A DNA stretch of 64,000 nt from Roseiarcus sp963765375 (GTDB lineage: Bacteria > Pseudomonadota > Alphaproteobacteria > Rhizobiales > Beijerinckiaceae). The translations under genes and the position numbers were made by a program. Position 1 is the first letter of the stretch. Every line of letters starts with the position of its first letter. A model generated the notes under the pieces. That model had not been told where the DNA came from, did not search any database, and saw only the letters and a list, made by a program, of their open reading frames with translations. The stretch covers positions 930,001 to 994,000 of the forward strand of contig CAVXVZ010000005.1 of the NCBI GenBank assembly GCA_963765375.1, given 5' to 3'. Shown piece after piece: positions 1 to 7,759 of this stretch.

Positions 1-130
1 ACGCATAGTGCAAGAGAAGGCGATGCAAGATACTTGCGTTATCTTGCGCTGAAGTTCATATAGACTCAGAAAATGTTGACATAGACTCGATTGCGTGCAA
101 CGATAACTCCGTTAAAAGGAGGAATCATCA

Positions 131-515
131 ATGACAATCATGGAAAATGCCGACGACATCCGAGCCGCAGCCAAGCCGTCGAATCTCGACATGCTCGTTG
201 CGCTCGCGACGGAGATCAGGACTCGCTATGCCGCGATGTCCGACACGTGTTGCGTCGCTTGGGCCGAGCGCGATCCTGAGACGGATGCGGACACCGATGC
301 AATGCGCGCGATTGCATACGCCGTGGAGCACATGGTTGAACTGCGCGCCGCGTCGATTGAGGAACTGGCGGTGAAAGCTGGGAATCTTCGAGCACGTCAT
401 CGGGCAGGTAGGCCCAATTGATGGCGTGGAATCTTACCAGCCCGAGTGGCAAAACTTGATGTTCTCGATCGCTCAGGACGCCGGGCGGCTGTTCGGAAGA
501 CCTGCCGGCGCCTGA
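131..515 (+). pseudogene. Small hypothetical protein, frameshifted
   Basis: A strong Shine-Dalgarno (AAAGGAGG, about 115-122) precedes the ATG at 131. The open frame gives 96 residues and stops at 419-421. From about 375 the next frame reads smoothly LGIFEHVIGQVGPID and on to a stop at 513-515, ending RLFGRPAGA. Removing one A from the AAA at 374-376 fuses both parts into one protein of about 127 residues reading ELAVKLGIFEHV. The gene therefore looks like one protein broken by a +1 slip, either a real mutation or a sequencing error. No domain is recognised. It lies next to the integrase module and probably belongs to that element. Confidence 0.6.
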
Positions 516-548
516 CACCCGTCTGGCCCGACTTCTCGCCCGCGTTTC

Positions 549-568
549 GAAAGAGCGCGGGCGCTTTC
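549..568. terminator. Possible weak hairpin after the small gene
   Basis: GAAAGAGCGC and GCGCTTTC form a short GC stem with a two-base bulge and a two-base loop. It sits 34 bp after the reconstructed stop of the upstream gene. There is no long T tract, so termination is only a possibility. Confidence 0.3.
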
Positions 569-610
569 ATGTTTCGCAGGCAAGGCCCATGGCGGCCGTT
601 TCTTAGCGAC

Positions 611-676
611 GTATGTGCGATAGGGTCTAGAGTTTACCGCACATACTTTTTCAGTTATTTTTCTCTTGCGCAAGAG
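611..676. promoter_or_regulatory. Inverted repeat and palindrome upstream of the excisionase-like gene
   Basis: Two symmetric elements lie in the 90 bp before the ATG at 701. The first is a perfect 9-bp inverted repeat, GTATGTGCG (611-619) and CGCACATAC (638-646), with an 18-bp AT-richer spacer that itself contains TCTAGA. The second is a perfect 14-bp palindrome, CTCTTGCGCAAGAG (663-676). Their position suggests operators for the element's own regulator or excisionase. The motif CTTGCG also recurs near the left edge of the window (about 34-50). Confidence 0.45.
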
Positions 677-700
677 CACAAGTCGGGGCAAGATTTCTTC

Positions 701-1111
701 ATGGTCGAGCAAGCCGACATTCGCCAGCAACCACGCCTCGCCGTGGACAACGACAAGCCGCTGCGCCTCAACGTGGTCGCCGCGCAGTTCGGACTGACGG
801 TCGCCGCGTTGCGCACTGAATCCAAGCGAGGCCGGCTTGCAATCTCCAGAGTGGCAGGCAAGGACTGGACATCGGTCGCCGAAGTTCAAAGGATGTTCGC
901 CCTATGCCGCGTCACGCCCGAGGCCCATATCTTTGGCTCAGGCCAGCCCGCGAGCGCGACAACGGAGTCGATCCCGCAATATGGATCATCCGAGACGGCG
1001 GACGCCAGCGTAGCACTGGCTTCGGCCAGAGCGATGGTCCAAAGGCTCAAGCCGCCCTCGCCGACTACATCGCGGAGAAGTATGCACCGGCACGCCGAGA
1101 ACGCGGCATAA
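701..1111 (+). CDS. HTH/excisionase-like protein upstream of integrase
   Basis: Predicted protein of 136 residues starting at ATG 701. The first half (about 20-70) looks like a winged-helix or AlpA/excisionase-type DNA-binding segment: a short helix-turn-helix followed by a stretch ending AGKDWTSVAEVQRM. The C-terminal third is Ser/Thr-rich and probably disordered. The integrase gene starts inside it, so the last 208 bp are read in two frames. I recall the same two-gene arrangement from many rhizobial integrative elements, which argues that both frames are used. An extension upstream to 446 has no good start and no protein-like composition. Role as recombination directionality factor or regulator is inferred from position. 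Confidence 0.6.
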   Translation: MVEQADIRQQPRLAVDNDKPLRLNVVAAQFGLTVAALRTESKRGRLAISRVAGKDWTSVAEVQRMFALCRVTPEAHIFGSGQPASATTESIPQYGSSETADASVALASARAMVQRLKPPSPTTSRRSMHRHAENAA

Positions 1112-2094
1112 CCGAAATTCCCGTCGCCGATGTGATTAGCGTCTACCTCGCCGACGTAGCGCCGCAACAAGCGCGCCCGGAGAAAGCCGCCGAACGGTGC
1201 GGTCGACTCCTAGATTTCTTTGGCGAGCGTCGCCTGAGCGAAGTCCCCGGCGCTACATGCCGGGCGTATGCCGAATGGCGTGGCTCGAATGGCGGCGCGC
1301 GGCGCGATCTTCAAGACCTCGCCGCGGCGATCAATCATCACGCGAAGGAAGGGCTTCACCGCAGCATCGTCCGAGTCGCCCTGCCGGCGAGAGGACAGGC
1401 GCGCCAGCGATGGTTGACGCGAGACGAACTTGCGCGGCTCATATGGACGTGTTTGCGGACACGCGAGCATCAGGAAGGGAAGGCGACAGACAAGCGCCCG
1501 CTGCGCCACTTGGCCCGCGTGCTCTTGATCGGCGCCTACACGGGCAGTCGGCCGGGCGCGATCCTCAATGCGTCATGGCGGCAAGGACCGGGGCTCTCAT
1601 GGGTTGACACAGCTAACGGCGTCTTTCATCGCCACGCGGATGGCGAGGCCGCCACGACGAAGCGTCAGCCGACCGTGAAGCTCGCGCCGCGATTGCTCGC
1701 TCACCTGCGCCGGTGGGAGCGCCTCGACGCGGCCCAAGCGAGGCCGCAGAGCTTGAAGGCTTTGTCAGATTCTGACAAAGCAAGTTTCGATGCGATGGAA
1801 CCTAGATCGTCCGATCTAGGTGGACGAAACCCGTACGTCGTCTCGTATCACGGCGATAAGGTTCTGAGCGTCAAGACGGCGCTCCACACGGCCTGCAAGC
1901 TCGCTGGCGTCGATCCTGTCACCGCCTACAGTCTGCGCCACACGGCGGCCTCGTGGCTCGTTGCCCGCGGCTTGCCGACGCGGAAGGTTGCAGACTTCAT
2001 CGGAACCGGCGAGCAGATGATCTTGAGCCACTATGGCCACCTTGCGCCGGACTATCAGGATGAGGCGGCGCGCGCCATCGGCAGGAAGGCGTGA
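904..2094 (+). CDS. Tyrosine-type site-specific recombinase (phage/ICE integrase)
   Basis: A 396-residue protein with an N-terminal arm-binding/core-binding region (about 1-165) and a C-terminal catalytic domain. Visible catalytic landmarks are the first Arg in AYTGSRPGAI (about 215), the second Arg box YSLRHTAASW (about 345), and the Tyr nucleophile in SHYGHL (about 378). The His that normally opens the second Arg box is replaced here (S-LRHT), as in some of this subfamily. It would integrate and excise the element by cutting att sites. The 3-prime half of a tRNA-Met gene lies 110 bp downstream, the expected target type. The ATG at 904 lies inside the upstream gene. No closer start is obvious. 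Confidence 0.85.
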   Translation: MPRHARGPYLWLRPARERDNGVDPAIWIIRDGGRQRSTGFGQSDGPKAQAALADYIAEKYAPARRERGITEIPVADVISVYLADVAPQQARPEKAAERCGRLLDFFGERRLSEVPGATCRAYAEWRGSNGGARRDLQDLAAAINHHAKEGLHRSIVRVALPARGQARQRWLTRDELARLIWTCLRTREHQEGKATDKRPLRHLARVLLIGAYTGSRPGAILNASWRQGPGLSWVDTANGVFHRHADGEAATTKRQPTVKLAPRLLAHLRRWERLDAAQARPQSLKALSDSDKASFDAMEPRSSDLGGRNPYVVSYHGDKVLSVKTALHTACKLAGVDPVTAYSLRHTAASWLVARGLPTRKVADFIGTGEQMILSHYGHLAPDYQDEAARAIGRKA

Positions 2095-2205
2095 GAGTCT
2101 ACGCCACAGCTACGCCACCACTAAACGCGAACGGAAGCGGAACGAAAGGCCGCGTAAGCCGTTGCAAATCATTGATTTTCAATGCGTCGCGTCGCCGTCG
2201 CGGCG

Positions 2206-2250
2206 CTCATAACGGTCTGGTTGCAGGTTCGAGTCCTGCCCGGCCCACCA
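2206..2250 (+). repeat. 3-prime half of a tRNA-Met gene: attachment-site remnant
   Basis: From the anticodon loop CTCATAA (2206-2212, anticodon CAT) the sequence is a well-formed tRNA 3-prime half: anticodon-stem strand CGGTC, variable TGGTT, T-arm GCAGG-TTCGAGT-CCTGC, acceptor strand CCGGCCC, A, then encoded CCA (2248-2250). Upstream sequence does not pair with it: neither the anticodon-stem strand nor an acceptor GGGCCGG is present, so no functional tRNA can form. Integrases of this class use tRNA 3-prime ends, so this is read as one att junction, with the intact gene expected outside the window on the far side of the element. Confidence 0.75.
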
Positions 2251-2278
2251 AGGCCGCATATTATCGTCTTAATTTTGC

Positions 2279-2676
2279 TTGAGTTTCTTCCGTCCTCGCC
2301 ATCTGCGCAACGACCGCATCGAAGCGCCCTGCCTGTTCGATGGGCCCATCAACGGCGAACGCTTCCACGCCTACGTCGAACAGTTCCTTGCGCCCACCCT
2401 CAAGCCGGGCGACGTCGTTATCCTCGACAATCTCGGCTCGCACAAGGGAAAGGCGGTGCGGCGGGCGATCCGGGACGTCGGGGCGCGTCTCGGGTTTCTG
2501 CCGAAATACTCCCCCGACCTCCATCCGATCGAGCAAGTCTTCGCCAAGCTCAAAACCCGCGGCGAAAGGCGGGAGCGCGAAGCTGCCAGGCCGTGTCCCA
2601 AGCCTGCGCTCAAATCCTCACCCAATACCCGCCCGAAGAATGCGCCGCATCCATCAGGAACGCCGGATATGCGTAA
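2279..2676 (+). pseudogene. IS630-family transposase fragment
   Basis: The frame contains the IS630/Tc1 DDE-domain C-terminal half: RIEAPCLFDGPINGERF, then VVILDNLGSHKG (second Asp region) and FLPKYSPDLHPIEQVF (third acidic residue). The N-terminal half is missing. After FAKLKT the frame degenerates, and the family's C-terminal ending (YPPEECAASIRNAGYA) continues in another frame to a stop at 2674-2676. It is therefore both 5-prime truncated and frameshifted. It abuts the tRNA remnant, consistent with a decayed insertion hotspot. Confidence 0.8.
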
Positions 2677-2761
2677 ATCCAAACCCAGAAGCCTCTAAAG
2701 GCGCAATTGCAGGCGCGCTGCCGACCGCAGCCGACGCGGTCGGCGACCGCGTCTACAGACG

Positions 2762-2890
2762 CTACTGGAAGAGCTTCAGCGCGTTGACCAGCGTTCCGTA
2801 GATTCCCCACAAGAGCGGGATGCCGACGAAGCCCCAGGCCAGCGCCAGCTCGAGGGGCGTCGTGCCGCCGTTATTGTCGTTGCCGTTCAT
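2762..2890 (-). CDS. Small membrane protein paired with the MFS transporter
   Basis: A 42-residue protein, start ATG 2890, stop TAG 2762-2764. After a polar Asn/Gly-rich N-terminus (MNGNDNNGGTTP) it has one hydrophobic helix, about residues 14-36 (LALAWGFVGIPLLWGIYGTL). It begins 11 bp after the stop of the OxlT-like transporter gene and is on the same strand. Very short single-helix proteins directly downstream of OFA-family MFS genes are known as MFS small subunits, which is the role inferred here. It was found by reading the complement. Confidence 0.7.
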   Translation of the reverse strand: MNGNDNNGGTTPLELALAWGFVGIPLLWGIYGTLVNALKLFQ

Positions 2891-2901
2891 TTCCGCCTCC
2901 C

Positions 2902-4281
2902 TCAAGCCACCCCGACAGCGTCATCCACCGTCTCGGGCTCCATGTGATGGCGATCGTCGACCGCCTTGATCAAGAAATTGGCGATGAAGCCGACGACGAG
3001 AAGTCCGGCCATGATGTACATCGTGACGTTATAGGCCTGAGCCTTCGGCACGCCGCTGTCGATCTGATATTGCCGGATGTAGTTGACCAGCACCGGACCG
3101 AGCACCCCGGCGACCGACCACGCGGTGATGAGCCACCCGTGGATCGCGCCGACGTAGCGCGTGCCGAACATGTCCTTGAGATAGGCGGGCACGGTGGCGA
3201 AGCCGCCGCCATACATGCTGATGATGATGATGAAGCACAGAATGAACAGCGGCAGATTGCCGTGGCCGCCGAAGTAGGGCACGAGCGCGTAGAGCACGAA
3301 ACCCAAAGCGAAGAATATGAAATACGTATTCTTGCGGCCGATGAGGTCCGAAGTCGAGGCCCAGAAGAAACGTCCGGCCATGTTGAAGATGCTGAGAAGC
3401 CCGACGAAACCGCCGGCGGCGGTGGCGGCGACGCGGCCCGGGAACATTTCCTGGCTCATCGCCGAAGCCTGGCCGAGCACGCCGATTCCCGCCGTCACGT
3501 TCATGCACAGCACGATCCAGATCAGCCAGAACTGCGGCGTCTTCAGCGCCTGATAGACGTAGACATCGTTGCTGGTGACGAGCTTCTTGGGCTGGGTCGG
3601 CGGGACGAAGCCCTCAGGTTTCCACCCCGGCGCCGGCACGCGCACGATCGCCGCGCCGACCAGCATGAAGACAGCATAGATGAGCCCCAGGACCACAAAG
3701 GTCTCGGCAACTCCGACATGCGTCGGCGTCGAGAAAAGGCTCATCAGCCAGACCGAAAGGGGGGAGGCGATCAGGGCGCCGCCGCCGAATCCCATGATCG
3801 CCATGCCGGTCGCCATGCCGGGCCGGTCGGGAAACCATTTGATCAATGTCGACACCGGCGAAATATAGCCCAGTCCCAGGCCGATGCCGCCGAGCACGCC
3901 ATAACCGAGATAGACGATCCAAAGCTGATGAACGGACACCCCGAAAGCGCTGAGGAGAAACCCGCCGCCGAAGCACAGGGCGGCGGTGAGCATCGTGCGG
4001 CGCGGCCCGCCTTCCTCGACCCAGCGGCCGAGCAGCGCGGCGGAAAAACCGAGGACGAAAATGGCGATCGAGAATATCCAGCCGAGCTCGGTAAGCTTCC
4101 AGTCGTCAGGAGCGGATTTGGTTATGCCGATCAGCTTGGTCATCGGCAGATTGAAGACGCTGAACGCATAGACCTGGCCGATGCACAGATGAATGCACAG
4201 GGCTGCCGGCGGAACCATCCAGCGGCTGAATCCCGGTTTGGCGACCGAATGGCTACGGTCCAGAATCGATAAAAAGCCCAT
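2902..4281 (-). CDS. OFA-family MFS transporter (oxalate/formate antiporter-like)
   Basis: A 459-residue polytopic inner-membrane protein with about 12 hydrophobic segments. MFS landmarks are visible: the loop 2-3 region GRWVEEGGPRRT, the glycine-rich helix GVLGGIGLGLGYISPV typical of OxlT relatives, and the central loop (about 225-245). It starts MGFLSILDRSHSVAKPGFSRWMVP, and the length is usual for the oxalate:formate antiporter family. The likely substrate is a small carboxylate exchanged across the inner membrane, but this subfamily also contains pyruvate and other acid carriers, so the substrate is not certain. It forms a two-gene unit with the 42-residue peptide downstream and is divergent from the decayed pitA. 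Confidence 0.85.
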   Translation of the reverse strand: MGFLSILDRSHSVAKPGFSRWMVPPAALCIHLCIGQVYAFSVFNLPMTKLIGITKSAPDDWKLTELGWIFSIAIFVLGFSAALLGRWVEEGGPRRTMLTAALCFGGGFLLSAFGVSVHQLWIVYLGYGVLGGIGLGLGYISPVSTLIKWFPDRPGMATGMAIMGFGGGALIASPLSVWLMSLFSTPTHVGVAETFVVLGLIYAVFMLVGAAIVRVPAPGWKPEGFVPPTQPKKLVTSNDVYVYQALKTPQFWLIWIVLCMNVTAGIGVLGQASAMSQEMFPGRVAATAAGGFVGLLSIFNMAGRFFWASTSDLIGRKNTYFIFFALGFVLYALVPYFGGHGNLPLFILCFIIIISMYGGGFATVPAYLKDMFGTRYVGAIHGWLITAWSVAGVLGPVLVNYIRQYQIDSGVPKAQAYNVTMYIMAGLLVVGFIANFLIKAVDDRHHMEPETVDDAVGVA

Positions 4282-4498
4282 ATCTGCGCATCCACCCTCA
4301 ATATTTACATGCCAAGATCGCCTAGACGCCGCGATTTGGCAATGCCTGCCTGCGGGACTTTTTTGCGATTAGGCATTTTCCCCGATCGACGCAAATGGCG
4401 GCAGAGGTCGCGGCGAGTTGCCCGCGTTCTCGAGCGCTCCTTCACATTCCTGTGATGCGGGTCGCAATAGATTGAAGCCGCCGCGCCAAGGAGGCTCC

Positions 4499-5090
4499 AT
4501 GTCAACCGCATTCGACGCCCGAACTCGGGCCTGGCGCCATAGCGCCGGTAAAGCCGCACCTCGACCGGCCGCTGGATGGCCGGCTCGCGCTCATCCTGCT
4601 CGCCGTCCTCGCCGGGGGCCTGTTCTATATGGCCTATTCGATCCGCTCGGACCTTTCGGCGTCCGGCGGCGGACCGACGACGATCCTGCCGTTCCTCCTG
4701 CTCAAGAAGCAGCTCGACTATTCGACCAAATTCATTCCGCTTTGGGTCAAGATCTGCGTCGCGGTCGCGCTGGGGCTCGGAACGATGGTCGGCTGGAAAC
4801 GCATCGTCGTCACCGTTGGCGAGAAGATCGGCAAGACCCATCTGACTTACGGCCGGGGCGCCGCGGCCGAGCTTATTGCGGCCGCGACAATCGGCGCCGC
4901 CGACGGGTTGGGCCTGCCGGTTTCGACGACCCACGTCCTCTCGTCCGGGGTCGCCGGCACGATGGTGGCGAATGGATCGGGCATGCAATGGTCGACAGTG
5001 CGCAACCTCGCGCTGGCCTGGGTGCTGACCCTGCCGGTTGCGATGCTGCCGTCCGGCACGCTGTTCCTCATCTTCCGTCAAATCTTTTGA
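4499..5090 (+). pseudogene. pitA: PiT-family phosphate transporter, frameshifted and internally deleted
   Basis: AAGGAGG (4488-4494) precedes ATG 4499, which reads MSTAFDA before the frame is lost. One base further the frame reads PELGPGAIAPVKPHLD, the usual PitA N-terminus, so a single base has been lost near codon 7. That second frame runs through the first helix (LALILLAVLAGGLFYMAYSI) and the segment PTTILPFLLL, then jumps directly to KKQLDYSTKFIPLWVK and the family C-terminus with its GLPVSTTHVLSSGVAGT signature, stopping at 5088-5090. Full PitA proteins are roughly 500 residues. About 300 residues between the two blocks are missing in frame. It cannot be a working transporter as it stands. 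Confidence 0.8.
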
Positions 5091-5116
5091 CGGCTTCGAA
5101 ATCGGCTGTTCGGCTC

Positions 5117-5141
5117 GGGGCCGCGTTGTTGGCGCGGCCCC
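5117..5141. terminator. Hairpin between convergent pitA remnant and exonuclease gene
   Basis: GGGGCCGCG (5117-5125) and CGCGGCCCC (5133-5141) form a perfect 9-bp stem around a 7-nt loop TTGTTGG, followed by TGGTTGTT. It lies 27 bp after the pitA stop and 25 bp after the convergent exonuclease stop, so it could serve both strands. Confidence 0.65.
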
Positions 5142-5165
5142 TGGTTGTTCGCCGCGCTCAGCCGC

Positions 5166-5834
5166 TCAGCCGCCGCCGAACTGGGTGAATTGCTTGGCGC
5201 GCTGGCGCGGAATGCGGACGTTGCGGGCCTTGAGGTCCGCGAGCGCGACATACATCATCGCCGTCATCAGGGCGTCGGAGGAGGCGTCGTGCTGGTCGAG
5301 GAACGGCAGGCCGAGATCGGCGAGGATGGCGGCGAAGCTTAGATCGACCTGCACGCCGGGAGGCGCATCGCGGTATTTGCGCTCGAAATAGAGCCCGGAG
5401 ACCTCGATCCGGCGGTTGGGCAGCTCGATTCCGATCAGCCGCCGCGCGTGCTTGTTGATCATCGCGACGTCGAATTCGAGGTAGTAGCCGACCAACGGCC
5501 GCGAGCCAATGAACCGTAAGAGCTCCGGCAGGACATCCTGAATCGTTCGGCCGCCGGCCACGTCGCCTTCGCGCAGGCGATGCACCTTGATCGCCTCCTC
5601 TTTCATCCGGACGTCGGGCTTCACCATCGCCTCGAACCGGGCGCTCGCAAGAATCCGGGCGCCGCAAATGGGAATGGCGGCGACGGTCACGATGTCGTCC
5701 CGAAGCGGATCGAGCCCGGTCGTTTCGCAGTCGATCGCGACCGCTTCCCCGGCGGGCGGCTCGTCAAACAGGAAGCGAAAAGCTTGATCGCGCAGCAGAT
5801 ATCTCTGAACGCGCCGCTTGATCGCGAGCCACAT
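5166..5834 (-). CDS. DnaQ-like 3-prime-5-prime exonuclease
   Basis: A 222-residue DEDD-superfamily exonuclease. ExoI motif DCETTG at 35-40 supplies the first Asp and Glu; the middle motif is LVGYYLEFDVAMIN (about 114-127) and the last is HDASSDALMTA (about 182-192), with the His five residues before the Asp (DEDDh type). It resembles the epsilon subunit of DNA polymerase III but lacks its tail and is probably a stand-alone nuclease. The upstream gene's stop and this start overlap by one base (TGATG, 5834-5836), so the two are translationally coupled. In this family such exonucleases are repeatedly coupled to cNMP/CBS/nucleotidyltransferase proteins. Confidence 0.85.
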   Translation of the reverse strand: MWLAIKRRVQRYLLRDQAFRFLFDEPPAGEAVAIDCETTGLDPLRDDIVTVAAIPICGARILASARFEAMVKPDVRMKEEAIKVHRLREGDVAGGRTIQDVLPELLRFIGSRPLVGYYLEFDVAMINKHARRLIGIELPNRRIEVSGLYFERKYRDAPPGVQVDLSFAAILADLGLPFLDQHDASSDALMTAMMYVALADLKARNVRIPRQRAKQFTQFGGG

Positions 5835-7630
5835 CAGAACATCGCCAGATTGAAATGGCGCCGCACCATCTCGCGCAGCCGCTTCGTCACCCGGAAGGCG
5901 TCGCGGAGGAGGTCGCGCTCCATGGTCGACAGCTCCGCCGGCCTCACCAGGCTGGTCGAGGCCCTCTCGGCGATCTGGGCGTCGAGCCGCATGGTCATGA
6001 GATAGCGGAGGGCCTCGGTCAGCTCGCGCGCGAACGGGGGTTCGAACATCGCAAGCTCGGCAAGCTTGCCGATGCGGGCGGCGGTGTTGGTTTCGGTCAG
6101 CCCTTTCTCGAGCGCGAACGCGCGCACGCCGTGCACGATCGGGAAGATTCCTCCCTTCTTCAAATCGAGCGCGTCGCCGTCGGCCTTCGAAGTGACCAGG
6201 TTGTTGAAAAAGCCGATCGGCGTCGGAAACGCATCGACCGCGCGGGCGAAGCGCGCCAGATGCACCCGCTCGCCGCGCATGGCGTCGATCAGATTGTGCT
6301 TGGCCGCCCGCAGAAGGCCGGCGTCGCCGGCCACCGCCTCGGCGTCGTAAAAGATGGCGATATTCATTGCGCCGGTCTCATCCGACAGCGCCAGCCAGCG
6401 GCGAAAATCGTCCCCGAACTCCTTAACCGTTTTCGACCACAAAGGATTGCGCGCCATGACTTCGCCGGGGCAGGGCGGAAAGCCGCAACGCTCGAGCGCG
6501 TCGAACACCCCGGCGCGGAATCGATCGAGGTCTTCTGCCGGCACGGGTTCGGACAGGATGAGCCCGTTATCCTGGTCGGTACGGAACGTCTGTTCGCCGC
6601 GTCCCTCGCTGCCCATCACGATGAGCGAGCCGCGCTCGCGGATCGATGGCGGCGCGATCAACGAGAACAGCTTCGCGTGCAGTCGCCGGTTGAGGTCGGT
6701 GACGATCTCGTTCACCACCTCGATCTTGACCCCCTGCCGGCGAAGCGTGCGGAATTGCGGCTCGATCTTCTGCGCCGCCGCCGCGAGATCGGCGATTGTC
6801 GAGGCGCGATCGATTTGCCCCGCCACCAGCTGCGCATTGCCGGCCAGAAAGCTCAGGAGGTCGACGTCCTCCAGGACGCCGACAAACTCGCCGTTCTCCG
6901 CCACCGCAACCCGCCGCTTATTGTGCTTGGTCATGCGCAGGAGCGCGGTTGAGACGAAATCGTCCGGCGCGACGCAGATGACCGGATGGCGGGCGAGCGG
7001 CCCGACCGGCTCATCGATCGGACGCCGGTTCACGATCGTCGCGTTGACGAGGTCGCTGCGGGTCAGCACGCCGGTCCGTTCGCCGTCGCGCACGAAAAGC
7101 GCGTAGGAGTTTATCGCCCGCATGCGGACTCCGGCGCATTGAATTGAATCCGCGGCGTCGATGAACGCCGCCTGGCGGAGGACGAGGTCGCTGACGCGCG
7201 CGTTCATGAGCGGGGCGAAACGCGACGCCTCCTCCTCGCGCGAAATCGCGTCGAGCTTGCGCGAAATATCGAGATAGAAGAACGAGGCGAAGCGCGGGTT
7301 GTGGTTGATGAGTCCGAGCGTCACCTCGCGGGGCAAAAGATTGCAGAGCGTCTCCTCGCGGGCCACGAAGGCGTTGGAGCCTCCGCCCTGCACCAGAGCC
7401 CGGCTGTCGAACGCGTCGCCCGGACCGCGCAAGGCCACGAGCTCGTCGTGGTCGCGCTCTTCGACACAGCCTTTGATGACGATGAACAGGCTTTCGGGAG
7501 CGCCGTCGCGGGCGATGATGGTCTCCCCCGGGCGGAAATATCCAATGTCGAGCGCGGCGCGGACACTGCCGATTTCTTCCGGACTCAGGCGATTGAACGG
7601 CGCATGGCCGGCGTCGAATGGCTGCGCCAT
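5834..7630 (-). CDS. cNMP-binding/CBS/nucleotidyltransferase-like regulatory protein
   Basis: A 598-residue protein; start ATG 7630 follows an AAGGAGGG ribosome site, which rules out the much longer upstream reading. Domain order: cyclic-nucleotide-binding fold (about 15-115; PGETIIARDGAPESLFIVIKG), a CBS pair (about 150-275), a DUF294-type nucleotidyltransferase-like domain (about 300-440; MGSEGRGEQTFRTDQDNGL gives the G-S and D-x-D pattern), and a helical DUF294 C-terminal domain. The family is thought to sense nucleotides and regulate or modify partners. The exact reaction is unknown. It is coupled by a 1-nt overlap to the DnaQ-like exonuclease. Confidence 0.8.
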   Translation of the reverse strand: MAQPFDAGHAPFNRLSPEEIGSVRAALDIGYFRPGETIIARDGAPESLFIVIKGCVEERDHDELVALRGPGDAFDSRALVQGGGSNAFVAREETLCNLLPREVTLGLINHNPRFASFFYLDISRKLDAISREEEASRFAPLMNARVSDLVLRQAAFIDAADSIQCAGVRMRAINSYALFVRDGERTGVLTRSDLVNATIVNRRPIDEPVGPLARHPVICVAPDDFVSTALLRMTKHNKRRVAVAENGEFVGVLEDVDLLSFLAGNAQLVAGQIDRASTIADLAAAAQKIEPQFRTLRRQGVKIEVVNEIVTDLNRRLHAKLFSLIAPPSIRERGSLIVMGSEGRGEQTFRTDQDNGLILSEPVPAEDLDRFRAGVFDALERCGFPPCPGEVMARNPLWSKTVKEFGDDFRRWLALSDETGAMNIAIFYDAEAVAGDAGLLRAAKHNLIDAMRGERVHLARFARAVDAFPTPIGFFNNLVTSKADGDALDLKKGGIFPIVHGVRAFALEKGLTETNTAARIGKLAELAMFEPPFARELTEALRYLMTMRLDAQIAERASTSLVRPAELSTMERDLLRDAFRVTKRLREMVRRHFNLAMF

Positions 7631-7759
7631 CCTTCCCTCCTTCCGCAACGCTCGATTGTCCCCGCCTCGTCCGCCCTTGGCAAGACGACCAAGGTCTGGC
7701 GTAATGGCAGGAGAGGCGAGCCAGTCGAAGCGACGAAGGGTCGGCAGGGGCAAGCGTAG

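Noticed and set aside
2206..2250. A functional tRNA-Met gene
   Set aside because: The 5-prime acceptor, D-arm and 5-prime anticodon stem are absent.
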